64,000 nucleotides of DNA from Pseudomonas sp. CBZ-4 (GTDB lineage Bacteria > Pseudomonadota > Gammaproteobacteria > Pseudomonadales > Pseudomonadaceae), in contig NZ_ANNV01000154.1 of the NCBI RefSeq assembly GCF_000346755.1, forward strand, positions 1 through 64,000, in the 5' to 3' direction. The position numbers and the translations under genes are program-made. Of this stretch, positions 27,674 through 35,332 are shown piece after piece. The notes beneath the pieces were generated by a model. It worked only from the letters and a program-made list of their open reading frames with translations, was not told the origin of the DNA and made no database searches. Position 1 is the first letter of the stretch. The number at the start of each line of letters is the position of its first letter.

Positions 27674-28060
27674 CAACCACTCCTGCCCTTTGACCTGAGG
27701 TCTTTTATAAACAGCGCGTCTCAGCTGACCGTAGCATGCGCTGTTTTACTTCTCGTAACAGACGTTTTATTGACCTTGGCGTTTTACCTGTGGGCAACGG
27801 CGCGAAGCATAGCGCAGCGGTTGGGGGATTTCGCGGTTCGCGTGTGTTGGCCTAAAGACATGGAGGCCATTTGAGCGCTATTTGCCTGCATTGAACTCTC
27901 TTATCGACAAGACTACTTTTGCCTACTTCTGCGGTTTCCGACGCGCGGATTGCTTGAACTCGTATTCAACAGAAAAAGCGTTTGATCAAGTTCGTTGGGT
28001 GACCCCATACTAAAAACGTAGCCACGATGTAGCTACATTTTTTTGTAAAGGAGTCTTGAT
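27674..28060. other. Gene-free stretch between kup and the toxin-antitoxin pair
   Basis: The stretch contains a perfect 9 bp inverted repeat, AAACAGCGC/GCGCTGTTT with a 20-base loop, at 27709-27746, and a GACCT/AGGTC palindrome at 27692-27702, both in the kup 5' leader side. The right part holds only the toxin-antitoxin promoter region. No open frame with a ribosome site is seen. Confidence 0.6.
28016..28060 (+). promoter_or_regulatory. Operator and ribosome site of the toxin-antitoxin operon
   Basis: The palindrome ATGTAGCTACAT (28027-28038) is preceded by a related half (ACGTAGCCAC, 28016-28025). AGGAG follows about 8 bases before the antitoxin ATG. Paired palindromic sites next to an antitoxin start are typical autoregulatory operators of this class. 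Confidence 0.65.
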
Positions 28061-28381
28061 ATGTCCGCATTACTGAAAACCACTGACGTGCGTTGCCGCA
28101 TAGACGAGGATTTGAAAGAGCGTGCCACTGCTGTGCTCAGCGCGTGCGGGCTTAGCCTCAGTGAAGCCTTGCGCCTCTTCCTCCATCAGGTCGTGACAAC
28201 GCAGGGGCTGCCCTTTGAGGTGCGCGTCCCTTCGGAGAAAACCGCTCGTGCCATGGCACAAGCGCGTGAGATTCGTCGCCAGTTCGACTCAATCGACGAA
28301 ATGCTAGGGGACGCTGATGGCGAAACCGCAAAAGAAGCAAAAACGCGCCGACCTGCCAAAACAATGCGCGCAGACACCTGA
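28061..28381 (+). CDS. RelB/DinJ-family antitoxin
   Basis: A 106-residue antitoxin. The N-terminal ribbon-helix-helix (VRCRIDEDLKERATAVLSACGLSLSEALRLFL) binds DNA and autoregulates the operon. The C-terminal part, which should wrap the toxin, ends in a lysine/arginine-rich tail longer than in E. coli DinJ. Its last 65 bases overlap the toxin gene in another frame, so the pair is translationally linked. Confidence 0.88.
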   Translation: MSALLKTTDVRCRIDEDLKERATAVLSACGLSLSEALRLFLHQVVTTQGLPFEVRVPSEKTARAMAQAREIRRQFDSIDEMLGDADGETAKEAKTRRPAKTMRADT

Positions 28382-28631
28382 ATTCAAAAAGTCCTGGGAA
28401 CGCTACAAGCGGGCTGGGCGCCGAGATATGAATGAAGTACGGACAGTGATGGTGCTGCTGTTCCTGGGCGAGCAGCTTCCCGCCGAATACCGCGACCATG
28501 CACTTACCGGCAATTGGGGCGGCTTCAGGGAGTGCCATATCGGTGGCGACTTTCTGATGATCTACGAAAACTCGCGGGCTGACCTGATCACCTTTGTGGA
28601 CTTGGGGAGCCATGCCGAATTGTTCGCGTAG
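28317..28631 (+). CDS. YafQ-type mRNA interferase toxin
   Basis: A 104-residue RelE-superfamily toxin that should cleave mRNA on the ribosome. The C-terminal core HIGGDFLMIYE...TFVDLGSHAELF carries the conserved YafQ catalytic His (in GSHAELF) and DFLMIY strand; HALTGNWGGFRECH is also family-typical. It overlaps the antitoxin gene by 65 bp, far more than the usual few bases. Identification is firm at family level. Confidence 0.88.
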   Translation: MAKPQKKQKRADLPKQCAQTPEFKKSWERYKRAGRRDMNEVRTVMVLLFLGEQLPAEYRDHALTGNWGGFRECHIGGDFLMIYENSRADLITFVDLGSHAELFA

Positions 28632-28798
28632 TCGTTGGCGAATCCTATAGCGCCGCACTCGTCGCATTTCCCCGCATAAAGCTGGTCAAGCGCGTTGCCC
28701 ATCGATAGAATTGCGCACTTTTTGATCAGAGGCACACCAAGTGCCCGTCCGCTGCCTGCCCTTCACGGCGGCGGCGTCATTCAATACCGAGGTTAGAC

Positions 28799-30139
28799 AT
28801 GTCCACCACCATCGCAAAAGCCAACCCCAAGGTTGGCTTTGTTTCCCTGGGTTGCCCGAAGGCGCTTGTCGATTCCGAGCGCATCCTTACGCAACTGCGT
28901 ATGGAAGGCTATGACGTCGTGTCCACTTACCAGGACGCCGATGTGGTGGTGGTCAACACCTGCGGTTTCATCGATTCGGCCAAGGCTGAGTCCCTGGAAG
29001 TGATCGGCGAAGCGATCAAGGAAAACGGCAAGGTCATCGTGACCGGCTGCATGGGCGTGGAAGAAGGCAATATCCGCAACGTGCACCCGAGCGTGTTGGC
29101 GGTGACCGGCCCGCAGCAGTACGAGCAGGTGGTCAACGCCGTGCACGAAGTCGTGCCGCCGCGCCAGGATCACAACCCGCTGATCGACCTGGTGCCGCCG
29201 CAAGGCATCAAGCTGACCCCGCGTCACTACGCGTACCTGAAGATTTCCGAAGGCTGCAACCACAGTTGCAGTTTCTGCATCATCCCGTCGATGCGCGGCA
29301 AGCTGGTCAGCCGTCCGGTCGGTGATGTGCTGGACGAAGCCCAGCGCCTGGTCAAATCCGGCGTGAAAGAGCTGTTGGTGATCTCCCAGGACACCAGCGC
29401 CTACGGCGTCGATGTGAAATACCGCACCGGTTTCTGGAACGGCGCGCCGGTGAAAACCCGCATGACCGAACTCTGCGAAGCCTTGAGCAGCCTGGGTGTG
29501 TGGGTGCGCCTGCACTACGTTTACCCGTACCCGCACGTTGACGAGCTGATCCCGCTGATGGCCGCCGGCAAGATCCTGCCGTACCTGGACATCCCGTTCC
29601 AGCACGCCAGCCCGAAAGTCCTGAAAGCCATGAAACGCCCGGCCTTCGAAGACAAGACCCTGGCGCGTATCAAGAACTGGCGCGAGATCTGCCCGGAGCT
29701 GATCATCCGTTCGACCTTCATCGTCGGCTTCCCCGGCGAAACCGAAGAAGACTTCCAGTACCTGCTGGACTGGCTGACCGAAGCGCAGCTGGACCGCGTG
29801 GGTTGCTTCCAGTACTCGCCGGTGGAAGGCGCACCAGCGAACCTGCTGGACCTGGCCGTGGTGCCGGACGACGTCAAGCAAGACCGTTGGGAGCGTTTCA
29901 TGGCGCACCAGCAGGCCATCAGCTCGGCGCGCCTGCAACTGCGCATCGGCAAGGAAATCGAAGTGTTGATCGACGAAGTCGATGAGCAAGGCGCCGTAGG
30001 CCGCTGCTTCTTCGACGCGCCGGAGATCGACGGTAACGTGTTTATCGACGACGCCAGCGGGTTGAAGCCGGGCGACAAGGTCTGGTGCACCGTGACCGAC
30101 GCCGACGAGTACGACCTGTGGGCCGAAAAGCGCGACTAA
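28799..30139 (+). CDS. rimO: RimO, ribosomal protein S12 methylthiotransferase
   Basis: Radical-SAM enzyme that adds a methylthio group to Asp of ribosomal protein S12. The 446-residue product has the N-terminal UPF0004 domain with cysteines (SLGCPKALVDSE, NTCGFI, TGCMG) for one [4Fe-4S] cluster, the radical-SAM triad CNHSCSFC, and a C-terminal TRAM domain. It is followed by a terminator and appears monocistronic. Confidence 0.96.
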   Translation: MSTTIAKANPKVGFVSLGCPKALVDSERILTQLRMEGYDVVSTYQDADVVVVNTCGFIDSAKAESLEVIGEAIKENGKVIVTGCMGVEEGNIRNVHPSVLAVTGPQQYEQVVNAVHEVVPPRQDHNPLIDLVPPQGIKLTPRHYAYLKISEGCNHSCSFCIIPSMRGKLVSRPVGDVLDEAQRLVKSGVKELLVISQDTSAYGVDVKYRTGFWNGAPVKTRMTELCEALSSLGVWVRLHYVYPYPHVDELIPLMAAGKILPYLDIPFQHASPKVLKAMKRPAFEDKTLARIKNWREICPELIIRSTFIVGFPGETEEDFQYLLDWLTEAQLDRVGCFQYSPVEGAPANLLDLAVVPDDVKQDRWERFMAHQQAISSARLQLRIGKEIEVLIDEVDEQGAVGRCFFDAPEIDGNVFIDDASGLKPGDKVWCTVTDADEYDLWAEKRD

Positions 30140-30154
30140 TGCTGTAAAGATTTG

Positions 30155-30192
30155 AAAAAGCCCTGCCTCTGGACAAGATGCGGGGCTTTTTT
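30155..30192 (+). terminator. Rho-independent terminator after rimO
   Basis: AAAAAGCCCTGC and GCGGGGCTTTTTT form an imperfect stem with a T-tract of six, directly after the rimO stop. Confidence 0.85.
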
Positions 30193-30246
30193 ACGTCTAT
30201 CGTTTTGCCCATCGGCGCCAATCATCTCTGGCAAGGGGCAGCGGGC

Positions 30247-30744
30247 ATGCGGCAGCATTCGGTTATCCATACACCTAAAACCAGCGACTACGTGGAGTTG
30301 GCGCGGATTTGGGAGGCGTCGGTGCGGGCCACCCATGACTTTTTGCCGGACAGTTACATTGTGTTGCTCAAGGACCTGGTGCTGAGCCGTTACCTCGACG
30401 CCGTGATGCTGATCTGCACCAAGGACCTGCGCCAACGCATCACCGGGTTTGCCGGCGTGGCAGCGGGTAAGGTGGAGATGCTGTTTATCGACCCGCAGCA
30501 TCGGGGCCAGGGCCTTGGCCGGCAGTTGCTGCGTTATGCCATTGAGCACATGAATGCCGATGAGCTGGACGTCAATGAACAGAATCCGCAGGCGTTGGGT
30601 TTCTACTTCAAGCAGGGTTTCGAGGTGATCGGACGGACGGAGCATGATGGCCTCGGGCAGCCGTACCCTTTGCTGCACCTGCGCTTGCGCTCTTCTATGG
30701 GAGCTGGCTTGCCTGCGATTGCATCCACTCGGTCTGCCTGTTGA
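30247..30744 (+). CDS. GNAT-family N-acetyltransferase with REP-encoded tail
   Basis: Small acetyltransferase of 165 residues from MRQHSVIHTP. The acetyl-CoA-binding motif is QHRGQGLGRQLL, and the fold ends with NPQALGFYFKQGFEVIGR. The last 17 or so residues (after LLHLRLR) are translated from the first arm of a REP palindrome, and the stop lies inside it. Upstream in-frame ATG codons lie in the rimO terminator and are unlikely. Its substrate is unknown. Confidence 0.8.
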   Translation: MRQHSVIHTPKTSDYVELARIWEASVRATHDFLPDSYIVLLKDLVLSRYLDAVMLICTKDLRQRITGFAGVAAGKVEMLFIDPQHRGQGLGRQLLRYAIEHMNADELDVNEQNPQALGFYFKQGFEVIGRTEHDGLGQPYPLLHLRLRSSMGAGLPAIASTRSAC

Positions 30745-30816
30745 ACCGAGTTGCCTGCATCGCAGGCAAGCCAGCTCCCACACAAGCCAGGTCCCAGCAA
30801 AGCCAGAGCTCCCACA
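30697..30816. repeat. REP/BIME pair overlapping the end of the GNAT gene
   Basis: Arms GGGAGCTGGCTTGCCTGCGA (from 30699) and its complement (to about 30781), followed by two shorter GCTCCCACA cores. The left arm is coding for the GNAT C-terminus. Confidence 0.85.
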
Positions 30817-30900
30817 AAAAACACCGGCACTGAAATGGGGCCGGGATTAACCGGCGCCAGGCAGGTACAATAGCCGCCCCCTTTTGTTACGGCCCTTGTC

Positions 30901-31611
30901 ATGACTGACCCCATACGCCTCTCCAAACGCCTTATCGAACTGGTCGGTTGCTCCCGTCGGGAGGCTGAGCTGTTTATCGAAGGCGGCTGGGTCTCGGTGG
31001 ACGGTGAAGTGATCGACGAGCCGCAGTTCAAGGTCACCACCCAGAAGGTCGAGCTCGACCCGGACGCCAAGGCCACCGTGCCAGAGCCGGTGACCATCCT
31101 GCTGCACGCGCCGGTTGGCGTGGATGCAGAAACGGCGATGGCCTCGATCAGCGCCGACACCCTGTCCGAAGAGCACCGCTTCAGCAAGCGCCCGCTCAAG
31201 GGCCATTTCCTGCGCCTGACGGCCAGCGCCGACCTGCAAGCCAAGGCCAGCGGCCTGCTGGTGTTTACCCAGGACTGGAAGATTCTGCGCAAGTTGACCG
31301 CCGATGCCGCCAAGATCGAGCAGGAATACGTGGTCGAAGTCGAAGGCGACATGGTTGCCCACGGCCTCAACCGCCTGAACCACGGCCTGACCTACAAAGG
31401 CAAGGAGCTGCCGGCGGTCAAAGCCAGCTGGCAGAATGAAAACCGCCTGCGTTTTGCGATGAAGAACCCGCAGCCAGGCGTGATCGCGCTGTTTTGCGAA
31501 GCGGTTGGCCTCAAGGTCATCGCCATCCGTCGCATCCGCATCGGCGGCGTGTCCATCGGCAAGGTGCCGGTCGGCCAGTGGCGCTACCTGTCGGCCAAAG
31601 AGAAGTTCTAA
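30901..31611 (+). CDS. Pseudouridine-synthase-like RNA-binding protein, catalytic Asp missing
   Basis: A 236-residue protein of the RsuA/RluB/RluF family layout: an S4 domain at about 5-55 (RLSKRLIELVGCSRREAELFI) and then a synthase-like domain (GLLVFTQDWKIL, EQEYVVEV, RRIRIGGVSIGKVPVGQWRYL). In the family the catalytic Asp lies in GRLDxxxxGLL. Here the aligned segment is ADLQAKASGLL, with Gln at that position. The RQIRRM motif is replaced by GVIALF. It may bind RNA without making pseudouridine. Family membership is clear; activity is doubtful. Confidence 0.8.
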   Translation: MTDPIRLSKRLIELVGCSRREAELFIEGGWVSVDGEVIDEPQFKVTTQKVELDPDAKATVPEPVTILLHAPVGVDAETAMASISADTLSEEHRFSKRPLKGHFLRLTASADLQAKASGLLVFTQDWKILRKLTADAAKIEQEYVVEVEGDMVAHGLNRLNHGLTYKGKELPAVKASWQNENRLRFAMKNPQPGVIALFCEAVGLKVIAIRRIRIGGVSIGKVPVGQWRYLSAKEKF

Positions 31612-31681
31612 GCCGCTGCCCTTTTTCTCGACACCGCCGGATTTGCGCGGTGTCCTCAGTTGAATACCAGGATTACCCACC

Positions 31682-32143
31682 ATGATTCACAACGACGTAC
31701 TGCGTAGCGTGCGCTACATGCTCGACATCAGCGACAACAAGATGGTCGAGATCATCAAGCTCGGCGGCATGGACGTGACCAAGGACGACCTGCTGACCTA
31801 CCTCAAGAAAGACGAGGAAGAAGGCTTCGTGTTCTGCCCGGACGACGTCATGGCGCACTTCCTCGATGGCCTGGTGATCTTCAAGCGTGGCAAGGACGAA
31901 AGCCGTCCGCCGCAGCCGATCGAGACCCCGGTGACCAACAACATCATCCTCAAGAAGCTGCGCGTGGCCTTCGAACTGAAGGAAGACGACATGCACGCCA
32001 TCCTCAAGGCCGCCGAGTTCCCGGTATCCAAGCCTGAGTTGAGCGCGCTGTTCCGCAAATTCGGCCACACCAACTACCGCACCTGCGGCGACCAGTTGCT
32101 GCGCAACTTCCTCAAGGGCCTGACCCTGCGCGTCAGAGCTTAA
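31682..32143 (+). CDS. DUF1456 family protein, YehS-like
   Basis: A 153-residue cytoplasmic protein made of two repeats of the DUF1456 module. Each has a helical segment followed by FxKxG or FRKFGH (NDVLRSVRYMLDISDNKMVEIIKLGG and NNIILKKLRVAFELKEDDMHAILKAA). Function is unknown. It lies 70 bp after the pseudouridine-synthase-like gene on the same strand. Confidence 0.85.
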   Translation: MIHNDVLRSVRYMLDISDNKMVEIIKLGGMDVTKDDLLTYLKKDEEEGFVFCPDDVMAHFLDGLVIFKRGKDESRPPQPIETPVTNNIILKKLRVAFELKEDDMHAILKAAEFPVSKPELSALFRKFGHTNYRTCGDQLLRNFLKGLTLRVRA

Positions 32144-32147
32144 AGCA

Positions 32148-32184
32148 GCCACAAGCTTCAAGCCCCAAGTGAAAAGCTTGTGGC
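32148..32184. repeat. Perfect inverted repeat before trmO
   Basis: GCCACAAGCTT and AAGCTTGTGGC form an 11 bp perfect stem with a 15-base loop, followed by further copies of the GCTTGCA motif up to 32203. It lies in the 69 bp between the DUF1456 gene and trmO and may affect how much read-through reaches trmO. Confidence 0.7.
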
Positions 32185-32212
32185 TTGCAGCTTGCAACTT
32201 GAGGCCCCAAAA

Positions 32213-32908
32213 ATGCCCTACAAAGTCTCGCCCGTTGGCTTCGTGCGCTCCTGTTTCAAGGAGAAGTTCGCCATCCCGCGCCAACCCCAACTGGCGCCTG
32301 CCGCCCGTGGCGTGCTGGAGCTGGTGGCGCCGTTCGACGGCGGCGAGGCGGTGCAGGGGCTGGAACAGGTGAGCCATGTGTGGCTGCTGTTTCTGTTCCA
32401 CCAGGCCCTGGAAGACAAGCCACGCCTGAAAGTGCGCCCGCCCCGTCTGGGCGGCAACACCTCCATGGGCGTGTTTGCCACCCGCGCGACGCACCGGCCC
32501 AATGGCATCGGCCAGTCGGTGGTGAAGCTGGACAAGGTAGAGCCGGGACGGCTGTGGATCTCCGGGATCGACCTGCTGGACGGCACGCCGGTGCTGGATA
32601 TCAAGCCGTACGTGCCCTATGCGGACATCATCGACACAGCCACCAATGACATGGCCAGCGGTGCGCCCACGTTGATTCCCGTGCAATGGCTGAAGACCGC
32701 GCTGCACCAGGCACAAAACCACGCCCAGCGGCTGGATGAGCCGTTGGTGGCGCTGATTGAGCAGTGTTTGGCGCAAGATCCGCGGCCGGCGTATCAGACG
32801 CCTGGGCCTGAGCGCGAGTACGGTGCGCAGCTCTGGGATGTGGATGTGCGGTGGCACTATCCCGAGGCTGGGACGATATGTGTGCTGGAAGTACTCCCAG
32901 CCAGTTGA
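32213..32908 (+). CDS. trmO: TrmO (TsaA/YaeB), tRNA m6t6A37 methyltransferase
   Basis: SAM-dependent enzyme that N6-methylates t6A at position 37 of certain tRNAs. The 231-residue product has the family N-terminus (VSPVGFVRSCFKEKFAIPRQ), the SAM-site segment RPNGIGQSVVKLDKV, and LDGTPVLDIKPYVPYAD; the C-terminal part follows. The ATG at 32213 is chosen because the upstream in-frame start at 32180 lies in the inverted repeat. Confidence 0.9.
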   Translation: MPYKVSPVGFVRSCFKEKFAIPRQPQLAPAARGVLELVAPFDGGEAVQGLEQVSHVWLLFLFHQALEDKPRLKVRPPRLGGNTSMGVFATRATHRPNGIGQSVVKLDKVEPGRLWISGIDLLDGTPVLDIKPYVPYADIIDTATNDMASGAPTLIPVQWLKTALHQAQNHAQRLDEPLVALIEQCLAQDPRPAYQTPGPEREYGAQLWDVDVRWHYPEAGTICVLEVLPAS

Positions 32909-32925
32909 AGAAACCGGAAACAAAA

Positions 32926-33042
32926 TGTGGGAGCCGCTTATGTGGGAGCTGGCTTGCCTGCGATAGCATCACCTCGATTCAACTGAATGACCGAGGTGTC
33001 CGCATCGCAGGCAAGCCAGCTCCCACACAAGCCGGCTCCCAC
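32926..33042. repeat. REP/BIME cluster between convergent trmO and fpr
   Basis: Arms TGGGAGCTGGCTTGCCTGCG and GCATCGCAGGCAAGCCAGCT in opposite orientation, with extra short GGGAGCCG / CGGCTCCCACA cores at both ends. It fills the whole gap between two convergent genes. Confidence 0.85.
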
Positions 33043-33059
33043 ATTTTTTTGAGCGCTGT

Positions 33060-33839
33060 TTACTTCTCGACGAACGCACGCTCGATCAAGTAATCACCCG
33101 GCTCACGCATGCGTGGCGAAACTTTCAGGCCGAAGCTGTTCAACACTTCGCTGGTCTCGTCCAACATGCTTGGGCTGCCGCACAGCATGGCGCGGTCGTC
33201 CTCGGGGTTGATCGGCGGCAGGCCGATGTCGCTGAACAGCTTGCCGCTGCGCATCAGGTCGGTCAGGCGGCCTTCGTTTTCGAACGGCTCGCGGGTCACG
33301 GTTGGGTAGTAGATCAACTTCTCACGCAGGGCCTCGCCGAAGAATTCGTTCTGCGGCAGGTGCTCGGTGATGAACTCGCGGTAGGCGACTTCGTTGACGT
33401 AACGCACGCCGTGGCACAGGATCACTTTTTCAAAGCGCTCGTAGGTTTCCGGGTCCTGGATCACGCTCATGAATGGAGCCAGGCCAGTGCCGGTGCTCAG
33501 CAGGTACAGGTGTTTGCCCGGCTTCAAATCGTCAAGCACCAGGGTGCCTGTCGGTTTTTTGCTGATGATGATCTCGTCGCCTTCCTTCAAGTGCTGCAAT
33601 TGGGAAGTCAGCGGGCCATCCGGCACCTTGATGCTGAAGAACTCCAGATGCTCTTCCCAGTTCGGGCTGGCAATGGAGTAAGCGCGCATGAGCGGGCGGC
33701 CGTTGGGTTGTTGCAGGCCGATCATCACGAACTGACCGTTCTCGAAGCGCAGGCCCGGGTCGCGGGTGCACTTGAAGCTGAACAGCGTGTCGTTCCAGTG
33801 ATGAACACTGAGGACACGTTCGTGGTTCATGTTGCTCAT
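33060..33839 (-). CDS. fpr: Fpr, ferredoxin/flavodoxin-NADP+ reductase
   Basis: FAD enzyme moving electrons between NADPH and ferredoxin or flavodoxin; in pseudomonads it contributes to Fe-S and oxidative stress responses. The 259-residue product has the FAD motif RAYSIASPN, the NADP-binding segment LLSTGTGLAPFMSVI, and the C-terminus IERAFVEK seen in bacterial FPRs. The start MSNMNHERV at 33839 matches family length; the open frame extends further but would be too long. It is divergent from the finR-like regulator, its likely activator. Confidence 0.94.
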   Translation of the reverse strand: MSNMNHERVLSVHHWNDTLFSFKCTRDPGLRFENGQFVMIGLQQPNGRPLMRAYSIASPNWEEHLEFFSIKVPDGPLTSQLQHLKEGDEIIISKKPTGTLVLDDLKPGKHLYLLSTGTGLAPFMSVIQDPETYERFEKVILCHGVRYVNEVAYREFITEHLPQNEFFGEALREKLIYYPTVTREPFENEGRLTDLMRSGKLFSDIGLPPINPEDDRAMLCGSPSMLDETSEVLNSFGLKVSPRMREPGDYLIERAFVEK

Positions 33840-33939
33840 GTACGGGGAACTCCTGGAAATGGGTCTGCGCCAAAGAGATAGATGCGCAATTGCACAGCAT
33901 TCTAATGGCGGCGACAATATCTGTTAACTGGATTATTAA

Positions 33940-33966
33940 GATAAGGGTTATCGGTTATATCGATAT
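33940..33966. promoter_or_regulatory. Candidate FinR binding sites between fpr and finR
   Basis: Two dyads lie just before the regulator gene: GATAAGGGTTATC (33940-33952) and ATATCGATAT (33957-33966). The second covers the first bases of the regulator ATG. LysR proteins typically bind such dyads in the divergent region and repress their own gene. Assignment is by position. Confidence 0.45.
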
Positions 33967-34891
33967 GCGATTTACTCTCCGTCAACTGCAAGTCTTCGTC
34001 GCCGTCGCCCAGCAGGAAAGCGTCTCCCGCGCTGCTGGCCTTCTGGCCTTATCTCAATCCGCCGCCAGCACCTCGATCACCGAGCTGGAGCGCCAATCCA
34101 GCTGCCAATTATTCGACCGCGCGGGCAAGCGGCTGAGCTTGAACGCCCTCGGTCATCAGCTATTGCCCCAGGCCGTGGCCCTGCTGGACCAGGCCAAGGA
34201 GATCGAGGACCTGCTCAACGGCAAGTCCGGCTTCGGTTCCCTGGCGGTCGGCGCCACGCTGACCATCGGCAATTACCTGGCCACCCTGCTGATCGGCAGC
34301 TTCATGCAGCAACACCCCGAGAGCCAGGTGAAGCTGCATGTGCAGAACACTGCGCATATCGTGCACCAGGTCGCGCACTACGAAATTGACCTGGGTCTAA
34401 TCGAAGGCGACTGCAGCCACCCGGATATCGAGGTGCAAACCTGGGTCGAGGATGAACTGGTGGTGTTCTGCGCGCCGCAACATCACCTGGCCAAGCGTGG
34501 CGTGGCGAGCATGGATGAACTGACTCGTGAGGCGTGGATTCTGCGGGAACAAGGTTCGGGCACGCGCCTGACGTTTGACCAAGCCATGCGCCATCACCGC
34601 AGCGCACTGAACATCCGCCTGGAGCTGGAGCACACCGAGGCGATCAAGCGCGCCGTGGAGTCAGGGTTGGGCATTGGCTGTATTTCGCGGCTGGCGCTAC
34701 GTGATGCATTCCGCCGTGGCAGCCTGGTGCCAGTGGAAACCCCGGACCTGGACCTGGCCAGGCAGTTCTACTTCATCTGGCATAAACAGAAGTACCAGAC
34801 CTCGGCCATGCGCGAATTTCTGGAACTGTGCCGCGCCTTCACCGCCGGGGTTCAGCGCAGCGACGAGATCGTGCTGCCGAGCATTGCCTGA
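33965..34891 (+). CDS. finR: FinR, LysR-type regulator of fpr
   Basis: A 308-residue LysR regulator: N-terminal helix-turn-helix (ESVSRAAGLLALSQSAASTSITELE) and a substrate-binding domain. Divergence from fpr and strong family resemblance match FinR, which in P. putida activates fprA in response to superoxide and other stress. The ATG at 33965 gives the usual MRFTLRQLQVFVAVA start; an upstream ATG at 33890 would overlap the fpr promoter. Confidence 0.85.
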   Translation: MRFTLRQLQVFVAVAQQESVSRAAGLLALSQSAASTSITELERQSSCQLFDRAGKRLSLNALGHQLLPQAVALLDQAKEIEDLLNGKSGFGSLAVGATLTIGNYLATLLIGSFMQQHPESQVKLHVQNTAHIVHQVAHYEIDLGLIEGDCSHPDIEVQTWVEDELVVFCAPQHHLAKRGVASMDELTREAWILREQGSGTRLTFDQAMRHHRSALNIRLELEHTEAIKRAVESGLGIGCISRLALRDAFRRGSLVPVETPDLDLARQFYFIWHKQKYQTSAMREFLELCRAFTAGVQRSDEIVLPSIA

Positions 34892-34894
34892 CGG

Positions 34895-35257
34895 TTAGAT
34901 CAGGATCACGGCCCACACCAGGGTGATCATGGTCAGCGCGACGAATTGCGCGGCGCTGCCCATGTCCTTGGCGTTTTTCGACAAGGGGTGGCGGTCCAGG
35001 GAGATCCGGTCGATCGCCGCTTCCACCGCCGAGTTGAGCAACTCGACGATCAAGGCCAGCAGGCACACGGCGATGAGCAAGGCGCGCTCGACCCGGCTGA
35101 CCTGCAGGAAGAAGCTCAATGGGATCAGGATCACGTTGAGCAACACCAGTTGGCGGAAAGCCGCCTCGCCGGTGAAAGCCGCACGCAGGCCATCCAGGGA
35201 ATAGCCCCCTGCATTGAAGATACGTTTGATACCGGTTTGACCCTTGAAAGGCGACAT
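34895..35257 (-). CDS. dgkA: DgkA, diacylglycerol kinase
   Basis: Small integral membrane enzyme that phosphorylates diacylglycerol to phosphatidate, recycling lipid from glucan and LPS synthesis. The 120-residue product has three membrane segments and the DgkA signature VELLNSAVEAAIDRI. The ATG at 35257 is preferred over an in-frame TTG at 35278. It is convergent with finR (3 bp between stops) and lies just downstream of the erdR-like regulator. Confidence 0.94.
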   Translation of the reverse strand: MSPFKGQTGIKRIFNAGGYSLDGLRAAFTGEAAFRQLVLLNVILIPLSFFLQVSRVERALLIAVCLLALIVELLNSAVEAAIDRISLDRHPLSKNAKDMGSAAQFVALTMITLVWAVILI

Positions 35258-35332
35258 AGACGTAGGCAACTGAACCAAAGAAGTGGGGAAACTAGATCAC
35301 GCCAAGTCAAAAAAGCGTGAATCGGTAACAAC

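Noticed and set aside
28632..28798. Possible small gene between the toxin and rimO
   Set aside because: No start with a ribosome site and no protein-like translation; it is treated as the rimO promoter region.
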